From an uncultured Verrucomicrobia subdivision 3 bacterium (lineage in GTDB: Bacteria; Verrucomicrobiota; Verrucomicrobiae; Limisphaerales; UBA11358): a DNA stretch of 39,434 nucleotides. Position numbers and translations under genes: made by a program. Position 1 is the first letter of the stretch, and every line of letters begins with the position of its first letter. The DNA lies in NCBI GenBank assembly GCA_903847285.1, contig CAINDH010000131.1, forward strand, positions 1 through 39,434, in the 5' to 3' direction. Below the pieces are notes generated by a model that saw only the letters and a list, made by a program, of their open reading frames with translations, was not told the origin of the DNA and did not search any database. This document shows positions 33,754 to 39,434 of the stretch, in pieces.

Positions 33754-34206
33754 ATGCCCACTATCAGATCAACCAAGCTACCTACTACTCAGCACGTCAA
33801 CGCTGTTTGTGTTTCCGTCGAGGACCTCGGCGTCATGCCCACGAAGTTTGGGCCGAAGCCGACGCTTCGCTTCACGTTCGAGAGTGACGAGATAAATGAG
33901 TATGGGAGCAAGAAACGCTACACCCGCCTCTTTCATAAACACGGCCACGAGAAGAGCTCTTTGAGCGTCGCCATGAAGAGTTGGACCGGTTGCGACTTGG
34001 TCCACGATGCCGATGAGATTGACGAAGTGAACTGGAAGTCGTTCGAGAAGTTGCCGGCGTGTCTCACGCTTGAGCCAGGCAACGTCGTCTGCGGAAAGCA
34101 ATACTACAACATCGTCGAGATCGCTGGTGTGAAGATCGAGGCTGCGAAGCCAGAACCTGCACCCGAAATCGAAGATGAAATAACCGAACCCAAGGAAACC
34201 GAGTAA
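33754..34206 (+). CDS. SSB-like element protein with acidic tail
   Basis: A 150-residue protein. The first 115 residues have strand-rich character (VNAVCVSVEDLGVMPTKFGP, LRFTFESD, KRYTRLFHKHGHEKSSL); the last 25 are strongly acidic (PEIEDEITEPKETE), as in single-stranded-DNA-binding proteins whose tails recruit replication partners. Phage and plasmid replication modules often carry such OB-fold-like proteins next to primase and helicase, as here. The function is inferred from layout and tail; no family match is certain. Followed by the first of the two intercistronic hairpins. Confidence 0.55.
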   Translation: MPTIRSTKLPTTQHVNAVCVSVEDLGVMPTKFGPKPTLRFTFESDEINEYGSKKRYTRLFHKHGHEKSSLSVAMKSWTGCDLVHDADEIDEVNWKSFEKLPACLTLEPGNVVCGKQYYNIVEIAGVKIEAAKPEPAPEIEDEITEPKETE

Positions 34207-34213
34207 ATAAATC

Positions 34214-34267
34214 GACCCGCGACTTCGCCTGCAAAATTAAAAATTTAGGCAGGCGAAGTGGCTGGTC
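34214..34267 (+). promoter_or_regulatory. intercistronic start-codon hairpin 1
   Basis: Outer GACC (34214-34217) pairs with GGTC (34264-34267); an 11-bp perfect stem ACTTCGCCTGC (34222-34232) with GCAGGCGAAGT (34249-34259) closes a loop ending AAATTTAG. The hairpin begins 8 bases after the upstream stop and ends directly at ATG 34268; a second in-frame ATG follows 15 bases later. It is related to the hairpin at 34919-34969 in sequence, loop and position. There is no T run, so it is not an ordinary terminator. It could control translation or bind an element protein. Confidence 0.7.
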
Positions 34268-34282
34268 ATGGAATCAGATTCT

Positions 34283-34693
34283 ATGAACAACAACACTGCG
34301 GCTGGCAAGACCGTAACTGCCCCGAGCACACCGGCTGATGTGCAAGATACGAAGCTCATGGTCATCGCGATTTGTCGTGGCCAAGACGGGCAACTTGTGA
34401 TCACACCCCTAGATGTGGAGCACGACACCGACGACTTAACGCCGATGACGGACGTGCAGACCAAGGCGAGAAAATCGTTGGATGAAATATTCCGCTCCAC
34501 CCAGGGCGAGATGATGAAGGCCCTCGGCGCGTTGTATGAAATATTTTCTCAACGCTTATACCGCTCGCACTTCCGCACCTTTGAAAACTTCTGCTTTGCT
34601 CTGTATGGCACGCATCGCGTGGACGACACGCTCATGAAAAAAGCCAACGCGAGAGCCAAGGCGCTTAGGGCGGACGTAAAGGAGGGGATATGA
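34283..34693 (+). CDS. element protein with LYRSxxxTFExFC-type motif, unknown function
   Basis: A 136-residue protein from ATG 34283, chosen because the same 15-base distance from the hairpin to the start is seen at the primase gene; ATG 34268 in the same frame is possible. The N-terminus is low-complexity; the C-terminal half reads ALGALYEIFSQRLYRSHFRT then FENFCFALYGTHRVDD, a pattern seen in many phage and plasmid proteins (re-lYr-x-TFe-eYc-xx-wg) next to DNA-binding segments. It overlaps the next gene by four bases. Possible role in replication or partition of the element; not proven. Confidence 0.6.
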   Translation: MNNNTAAGKTVTAPSTPADVQDTKLMVIAICRGQDGQLVITPLDVEHDTDDLTPMTDVQTKARKSLDEIFRSTQGEMMKALGALYEIFSQRLYRSHFRTFENFCFALYGTHRVDDTLMKKANARAKALRADVKEGI

Positions 34694-34914
34694 GTAAACG
34701 CGAAGATTGGTCTGCTTGGAGGATGGACGAGGAAGACGTGCGCGTGCAGGTCAGCTGTCCTGGTCTGGCCAAGGCGTTCTCGAAAGAAAAAGGCGTGCGC
34801 TCCGCTGGTTATAGCGTGGCCGGAAATTACGTGAAACTATTCCATGTGAAGAAGCCTGTCGGATGGGTTGACTCCTGGATGAAGAAGAAGGTGCGTGAAT
34901 CGAAGATGAACTGA
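34690..34914 (+). CDS. 74-residue basic element protein of unknown function
   Basis: Its ATG overlaps the upstream stop (ATGA), so the two are translationally coupled, and AAAGGAGGGG is a strong ribosome-binding site (34678-34687). The protein is basic with Trp-rich ends (DWSAWRM, GWVDSWMKKKV). No domain is recognised. It ends 4 bases before the second intercistronic hairpin. Its size and charge would suit a nucleic-acid-binding accessory protein, but that is a guess. Confidence 0.65.
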   Translation: MSKREDWSAWRMDEEDVRVQVSCPGLAKAFSKEKGVRSAGYSVAGNYVKLFHVKKPVGWVDSWMKKKVRESKMN

Positions 34915-34918
34915 ACCC

Positions 34919-34969
34919 GACCGCCAGCGTCGCCTGCTTAAAATTTAGAGGCGGGCGACTCTGCTGGTC
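34919..34969 (+). promoter_or_regulatory. intercistronic start-codon hairpin 2
   Basis: Outer GACC (34919-34922) pairs with GGTC (34966-34969). An 11-bp stem GTCGCCTGCTT (34929-34939) with AGGCGGGCGAC (34949-34959), containing two G-U pairs, closes the loop AAAATTTAG. The next bases are ATG AAC CCT TGA, a three-codon leader, and the primase ATG comes 15 bases after the hairpin ATG. Compared with hairpin 1, a T-A pair beside the shared TCGCC is replaced by G-C, so pairing is kept while sequence changes. Confidence 0.7.
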
Positions 34970-34984
34970 ATGAACCCTTGAATC

Positions 34985-35941
34985 ATGACGAATACCTTAT
35001 TGGCTGGTGGTGCCGTTAACACCACTCCTAACGCCGCGCAGATTGCTGCCGGTGTGCTGGGTGAAATTGCATGGGCGAGCGATGTGCTCGGCTACTGCGA
35101 ATGTCCTGGGAAAAAATCACATACCTCTAAAGATGGTGGGAAGGATTGTGTGCTTTACCTTGACCGCGTGCCGACCGTGAGTTGTTTCCATGGCAACTGT
35201 AAAGCTGCCGTGGACGCTGCGAACAAGCGTCTGCGCGCCGCGATCTTGAATCCGACGGGTGATGCTGAATATGAGCCCCGTAGATTAACGGCGGAGGAGC
35301 GTGATAGGTTGCAGGTGAGGGAGAAGAACGCCCGCCTACAACTCCGCGCTCGTAAAGCCTTGCCGACGATCTTGAAAAAACATCGCTGGCTTTACGACAC
35401 GATGTTGAACGAATCGCCGGTGAGCGTCCGCGATAACGAAGCGGATCACTGGAAATTGTTGCTCAGTAAATTCAAATCGGACGACGTGGTGTGGATTGGT
35501 GAACGCGAGAGCTCCGGTAAACCTGAGAATGCCTTGAACTTCCGCACCGTCGCTGACTGGTTGAAATGTGAATGGGCACCACACCCCTTCATCTGTCCCG
35601 CGACCTTCAGAAATAATTCCAACTCACGCTCGAATGAAAAAGTTCTAGAGCGCCGTTTTGTGGTGGTGGAATCGGATGAATTGACGCGCGACGAGGTTGG
35701 CGCGGTGTTTCGTTACCTCGTTGAGAGTGGTTTGAAATTGGTGGCGGTGGTGGACACTGCCGGAAAGTCGTTGCATGGGTGGTTTGAATATCCGGGTGAC
35801 GAAATGATGGAAGCACTACGCCTGTTGCTGCCGGCGTTGAAGTGCGATCCCAAGATGCTGACCGCAAGTCAGCCTGCGCGTTTGCCGAGTGCGATGCGTG
35901 GAGAGAAAAGGCAGCGTTTGGTTTATTTGGAAAGGAATTAA
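34985..35941 (+). CDS. zinc-finger DNA primase of the archaeo-eukaryotic (AEP-like) type
   Basis: A 318-residue protein. Residues 38-72 form a zinc-binding region (CEC, H46, C54, C67-F-H69-G-N-C72) like the finger of mobile-element primases. The C-terminal half carries a probable catalytic core: VVVESDE (E229 and D231, metal site), VVDTAGKSLHGWFEYP with S262 and H264 (SxH nucleotide motif), and KCDPKMLTASQPARLPS. It would make primers for replication of the element. The helicase gene follows after 2 bases. The start follows a three-codon leader next to hairpin 2. Confidence 0.78.
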   Translation: MTNTLLAGGAVNTTPNAAQIAAGVLGEIAWASDVLGYCECPGKKSHTSKDGGKDCVLYLDRVPTVSCFHGNCKAAVDAANKRLRAAILNPTGDAEYEPRRLTAEERDRLQVREKNARLQLRARKALPTILKKHRWLYDTMLNESPVSVRDNEADHWKLLLSKFKSDDVVWIGERESSGKPENALNFRTVADWLKCEWAPHPFICPATFRNNSNSRSNEKVLERRFVVVESDELTRDEVGAVFRYLVESGLKLVAVVDTAGKSLHGWFEYPGDEMMEALRLLLPALKCDPKMLTASQPARLPSAMRGEKRQRLVYLERN

Positions 35942-35943
35942 TT

Positions 35944-37341
35944 ATGAGACTATTTGAAAATCTGCCTCTGCCACCCGTGTATTACCACGGTCGCGAGGCT
36001 TCGTATTGGAGAGAAGATGATCGCGGTGGGTGGATCAAGATCAACGAGAGTGCCGTGCGCTTGTTCGTAGCCGATCATGGCTACGCCAAGAAGGCCGAGA
36101 ATGAAGTGAACGCCGAGGCTGACGCCTGTATTCTTAAAATTCAGGAGACGCAGAACGTGGCGTATGTCGGTCCGTTAGCCGGTCACGCTCCCGGCGTTTA
36201 CCGTATCGCCGGCAACCTCGTCCTCGTAACGAACGGCCCGAAGTATATTCAAGCTCGTGCCGGCGACTGGCAGACGTTGAAGCGCTTGTTTGAAGGCATG
36301 TTCGTGGATGGTGCGGTTGACCAGACTCCGTATTTTTATGGTTGGGTAAAAACCGCCATGGAATCGTTTAGGTCAGGGAATTGGAGAGCGAGCCAGATGT
36401 TGGCCTTAGCAGGTGACGCTGGCAGTGGAAAATCCTTAACGCAGAACTTGCTCACCGAAATCTTTGGTGGTCGTAGTGCCAAGCCTTATCAGTTTATGAG
36501 GGGTGGCACGGAATTTAACTCCCACTGTTTTTCAGGCGAGCATTTGATGTTGGAGGATGAAAGTGAATCAGTTGATCCCAGATCTCGAAAACATTTTGCC
36601 GCGATGATGAAGACGTTGTTGTGCGGGAAAGATCAGAACTGCCATGGGAAAAACAGGGAAGCCATTACGCTCCGACCTCTCTGGAGAATGAGCGTGAGTT
36701 TGAACGATGACCCCGAGCGTTTGCTAGTGTTGCCATCCCTCGACGATGATGTGCGCGATAAAATTATTGCGTTGAAAGTGGTGAAGTGTGCGATGCCGAT
36801 GCCGACCCACACACCTAGTTTACAGGAAGCGTTTTGGCAGACGATGATGAATGAGTTACCTGCGTTCTTAGCTCACCTCGAAAGCTGGACGATTCCTGCT
36901 ACCTTTGCCGACGCGCGCTATGGTGTGTGCGCCTTCCAACATCCCGAGATTGTTGAAAAGTTGAACACCACGAACGCCGAAAACCGTCTGCTCGAATTGA
37001 TTGATCTGACCATCTTCAGGAATCAGATGCAACGTAAGCCGTGGATTGGTTCGTCAGCGGAGTTGGAGCGTAGGTTGTCGGAAGACTCCTGCCCTTACCG
37101 CAACGATGCGAAGCGTTTGTTTAATTGGAGAGACGCTTGCGGCACGTTCTTGGGTAAAGCCGCGAAGTCGAAGGTTGAATTCGTAGCTGGTCGTGTCAGT
37201 TCAAGAGTGCTGCGTGGTAAAACGGTGTGGACGATTAACCCACCGTTGCGTGACGAGCCGGCACCAGAGCCGGAAGCAACGCCTGTGCCCACCTCCCGCA
37301 ACCTCCCACCCATGCCGATAGTGTCGGAAAACAGGGTCTGA
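35944..37341 (+). CDS. SF3-like replicative helicase/ATPase of mobile element
   Basis: A 465-residue protein from ATG 35944, two bases after the primase gene; an in-frame ATG at 35842 would overlap the primase gene and is rejected. Walker A is GDAGSGKS (157-164), Walker B LMLEDE (201-206), and a sensor-like Asn lies in MSVSLNDDPERLL (about 254). This order fits the primase-coupled D5/VirE-like helicase group (DUF5906 type). The N-terminal 110 residues may bind the primase or DNA; the C-terminal tail is Pro-rich. With the primase it forms the replication core. Confidence 0.78.
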   Translation: MRLFENLPLPPVYYHGREASYWREDDRGGWIKINESAVRLFVADHGYAKKAENEVNAEADACILKIQETQNVAYVGPLAGHAPGVYRIAGNLVLVTNGPKYIQARAGDWQTLKRLFEGMFVDGAVDQTPYFYGWVKTAMESFRSGNWRASQMLALAGDAGSGKSLTQNLLTEIFGGRSAKPYQFMRGGTEFNSHCFSGEHLMLEDESESVDPRSRKHFAAMMKTLLCGKDQNCHGKNREAITLRPLWRMSVSLNDDPERLLVLPSLDDDVRDKIIALKVVKCAMPMPTHTPSLQEAFWQTMMNELPAFLAHLESWTIPATFADARYGVCAFQHPEIVEKLNTTNAENRLLELIDLTIFRNQMQRKPWIGSSAELERRLSEDSCPYRNDAKRLFNWRDACGTFLGKAAKSKVEFVAGRVSSRVLRGKTVWTINPPLRDEPAPEPEATPVPTSRNLPPMPIVSENRV

Positions 37342-37345
37342 GGTA

Positions 37346-37455
37346 AAAGTGGTGGACGGGTGACCCTGGTTTGTGACTTCTTTAATCCAAAAATGAAAAA
37401 TTATTTTATATCAGGGCTGTAGGAGTCATAAACATGGTCCACCCGTCCACCACCT
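37346..37455. repeat. long imperfect palindrome after the helicase gene
   Basis: The left arm (37346-37380) and right arm (37421-37455) pair almost throughout. The outer GTGGTGGACGGGTG / CACCCGTCCACCAC is 14 bp perfect; the inner TTTGTGACTTC / GGAGTCATAAA is nearly so, with small bulges between. The 40-base centre is very A+T-rich. It lies 4 bases after the helicase stop. It may be a replication origin, a strong transcription end, or a recombination site; without a T run after the right arm, a plain terminator is less likely. Confidence 0.8.
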
Positions 37456-37742
37456 TGGCTTGCGAATTGCCCGGGATGTGCTATTTTAGCCCAATCGTGG
37501 ATCTGCTTAACGGCTAACAGAGCGAAACAACGGCGGTTAAAATTAGCTCCATGCGGTGCAACACCGTCATTGTTGCAAGTCGAGTAGTTTGATTCACATT
37601 ACGAATCCGGCGGTGCGAACGAGTAGCGCACATCGGTTCATCTGCTAGAAAGACCTTCTGTTTCGGGCAAACAACTTAAGCTGTCATCACGCCAAATATG
37701 CGTCTTGCCTGCTTTGAATTAACAACGAACAAAATAAAAGTT
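37456..37742. other. non-coding stretch with small hairpins
   Basis: No convincing gene is present in these 287 bases. Two short hairpins are visible: TGCAACA (37557-37563) with TGTTGCA (37571-37577), and GTGCG with CGCAC around 37615-37633. The region probably holds the promoter and leader of the next gene, perhaps also origin sequences belonging with the adjacent palindrome. Confidence 0.35.
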
Positions 37743-38456
37743 ATGCCCAATATATTTGACCTACCGGGAACTTTGTTCCCGCACACCACATCACAATCGA
37801 CTTGGCAATTTAGCCTTGGCGAAAACTTCCTGCATCTGTCCGACGGCACCAGCACCTACAGTTTCATCGGCAATCTGGATTTTGATGACGCTGAGCTAAA
37901 AAAAGTGGCTGATGTCCCCTTGGCGGATTTTTACAACAACGCCATATCGAAAGGTAAAGCGCAGGTTCATCGCTCCAATCCGTTCAGCATCCATCTCACG
38001 ATGTTCGACGGAGAGGAAAGGATTACCAACATCTTGAATCACAAGAATGATGATGTTTGGTTGGTTAAACACAGCGGAATTCATATCTGTGAAAAGGTTG
38101 ATGGAAAATTTAAGCGCGTTAGGGGAACAGGTAAGCTAGAGAGCACCAACACTCCTGACGCCAATCTTGAACGAGCCCTTTTGTTGCAAGAGCTGGTTTC
38201 CACAGACCCCATCATCAGCAAGTTTCCCACTCATCATGTAATAGATGATTATCAACAAATGTTAAGGATCGCTCCGGAATTGAGTTCGGAAAGGGAGGTT
38301 GTGCGTGCTTTTCTACGTCAGGCGGGCGCTACAGCGCAAATTGACAAAAGCCAAGCAGACGCGTTGATTGCTGCGAACGTGCAACTTTTCAAATTGCACC
38401 AAGCATCTAAACAAAGCCCCTCCCGCTCTACGGAAATCAAACCTTCGGTGGGATAA
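37743..38456 (+). CDS. element protein of unknown function
   Basis: A 237-residue soluble protein. ATG 37743 (MPNIFDLPGTLFPH) is preferred to 37698, which would add 15 residues. The first 120 residues look beta-rich (STWQFSLGENFLHLSDGTST, VWLVKHSGIHI); the C-terminal part is helical (ERALLLQELV, REVVRAFLRQAGA). No signal, membrane or catalytic motif and no recognised family. It lies between the palindrome region and the sigma-like gene, on the same strand. Confidence 0.6.
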   Translation: MPNIFDLPGTLFPHTTSQSTWQFSLGENFLHLSDGTSTYSFIGNLDFDDAELKKVADVPLADFYNNAISKGKAQVHRSNPFSIHLTMFDGEERITNILNHKNDDVWLVKHSGIHICEKVDGKFKRVRGTGKLESTNTPDANLERALLLQELVSTDPIISKFPTHHVIDDYQQMLRIAPELSSEREVVRAFLRQAGATAQIDKSQADALIAANVQLFKLHQASKQSPSRSTEIKPSVG

Positions 38457-38567
38457 TAAATAGGTGACGGACTGGTTTTAGCCAGCTCGATCAATCACTA
38501 CGAACAACCTCGATACAGCAATGTGTCGGGGTTGCTTTGTTTTCATTCACTTCAAAAAAGGAAAATT

Positions 38568-39251
38568 ATGTCCCCTCAAGCAGGTTGGATATTGCAGGAA
38601 GAAATCTGTCCTCGAATTGCCGCCGTGGTTCCCCGGTCAATTCTCTGTGTCGGTGCCGAAGATCATGCAGAGTTGGTTCAAGACGGAATCACCATGGCAG
38701 CTCGCATGGTTGATCGCCTTGAGCAAAAGGGCAAATTGAACAACGGTGCCGGCGCAAGCAATGTGGCCTACTACACACTTCAGCATCTCAAATCTGGTCG
38801 TAGAGCCGCCGGTTCAAGTTGCGTTGACGTCCACGGTTCCATGACGCAGCTCCAAGGCCACGTCGAACCGCACTCATTAAGCGAGGTGGTATCTCAAAAT
38901 GAAACTGGCGAGGAAATCTTTGAGCTGCATGACGTGGTTTCAAGCGACACCGAAGATCCTGCAACCATCGCCGCCAGGAATTTGGATTGGCAGGCGTTCG
39001 CTGGCAGTCTCACGAAGCTGGAAAAACTGCTGATCGAATGTTTGCTCAATGGACAGTCACTTACCGACGCCGCGAAACAGGCCCGCGTGCATTATTCGAC
39101 GATGATCAGCTACCGTCAAAAATTGGCGGTCAAGCTGTTGGACTTCATGGGTGCGGACATTTTGAAAGACATTGCTTGCACTCCTCACTGGCGAATTGGT
39201 TTGGACTGCGAACGTCAAATACTGGCCTGTCGAGCTGATCGTCGGAATTGA
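38568..39251 (+). CDS. element protein with sigma-70 region-4-like HTH
   Basis: A 227-residue protein from ATG 38568, with AAAAAAGGAAAA as a ribosome-binding site. The N-terminal 150 residues are not recognised; they include a helical part (HAELVQDGITMAARMVDRLE). From about 155, SLTKLEKLLIECLLNGQSLT, DAAKQARVHYSTMISYRQKL has the form of a sigma region-4 or phage regulator helix-turn-helix. It could be a sigma-like activator of element genes. Region 2 of a true sigma factor is not evident. Confidence 0.6.
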   Translation: MSPQAGWILQEEICPRIAAVVPRSILCVGAEDHAELVQDGITMAARMVDRLEQKGKLNNGAGASNVAYYTLQHLKSGRRAAGSSCVDVHGSMTQLQGHVEPHSLSEVVSQNETGEEIFELHDVVSSDTEDPATIAARNLDWQAFAGSLTKLEKLLIECLLNGQSLTDAAKQARVHYSTMISYRQKLAVKLLDFMGADILKDIACTPHWRIGLDCERQILACRADRRN

Positions 39252-39258
39252 ATCCACC

Positions 39259-39434
39259 ATGTCTCGACCAAAGCACTACTCGCCGGAGATTCGTCGCTTC
39301 ATCGTCTCGGCACTTTACCACGAAGCAAAATTCCGTAGTGTGCCGATGACCGTGCTGACCAACGAACTGCTAACGGCCGGTCTTCAGAACTCACACGGAT
39401 GGCAGAAGGCGGAGGAGACGATGCAGCTCAAGGA
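39259..39434 (+). CDS. start of an element gene, unknown function, cut by window end
   Basis: The ATG at 39259, 7 bases after the previous stop, opens a frame that runs to the window end (58 codons): MSRPKHYSPEIRRFIVSALY, then HEAKFRSVPMTVLTNELLTA and more. The start is helical and basic. The family is not recognised. Tight spacing puts it in one transcription unit with the sigma-like gene. Confidence 0.55.
   Translation, partial: MSRPKHYSPEIRRFIVSALYHEAKFRSVPMTVLTNELLTAGLQNSHGWQKAEETMQLK

Noticed and set aside
34214..34969. Integron attC sites for the two hairpins
   Set aside because: The conserved core triplet pattern of attC (RYYYAAC/GTTRRRY) is absent and no integron integrase is seen; the start-codon placement also differs.

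Overview
The window looks like a chromosomal segment of a Verrucomicrobiota bacterium, probably of the Limisphaerales/Pedosphaera type. This rests on gene style: GC-rich genes with weak Shine-Dalgarno sites, a Tat-exported Gfo/Idh/MocA oxidoreductase beside ThuA-like and sugar-epimerase genes, a possible PEP-CTERM-like mini-protein, and tandem DUF2975 genes. No rRNA, tRNA or CRISPR array was seen. Taxonomy is an inference.

Layout. 1-2344 (minus) is an operon of three DUF2975 membrane-protein paralogues, an EF-hand lipoprotein, the C-terminal scar of a fourth paralogue, and the start of a Cro/XRE-type regulator cut by the window edge. Its upstream region carries an array of 21-bp repeats. 2682-3791 is an M29 aminopeptidase, separated by a bidirectional terminator from a LysR regulator and a PAS/kinase/receiver protein that lacks the usual phospho-accepting His. 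6419-11004 (minus) holds nucleotide metabolism: cytidine deaminase, purine nucleoside phosphorylase, an aminotransferase, a YhcH-family protein and PurF. 11074-19996 is mostly housekeeping: hotdog thioesterase, small His/Cys-rich membrane protein, Hsp20, Lon, a LolA-like secreted protein, a TPR protein, Tex and a Tex-linked protein of unknown function.

20.0-22.3 kb is a decayed zone: a frameshifted response regulator, a second receiver domain with an internal stop and no start, a possible transposase tail, and small intact genes (DUF3309, lipoprotein, YHS domain). 22.4-26.5 kb is a sugar-related cluster (epimerase, two ThuA-like exported proteins, Tat-exported oxidoreductase). 26.7-32.06 kb (minus) has an M50 protease and an AttEFGH-like set: LolD-type ATPase, double-FtsX permease and secreted CrtC/AttH lipocalin-like protein. 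The M50 gene and the ABC operon share an exact 16-bp upstream motif.

At 32.24 kb trpG/pabA is cut after 29 codons, and the sequence changes to an A+T-richer block in which all genes run on the plus strand to the window end. That block encodes a winged-helix-like protein, an SSB-like protein, two small proteins, a zinc-finger primase of archaeo-eukaryotic type, an SF3-like helicase, two proteins of unknown function (one with a sigma-region-4-like helix-turn-helix) and the start of another gene. It is best read as the left part of an integrated mobile element with its own replication module. It contains two related hairpins placed at the starts of two of its genes and a roughly 110-bp imperfect palindrome just after the helicase. 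These are the least explained structures in the window. No integrase, capsid or conjugation gene is visible, and the right end lies outside.
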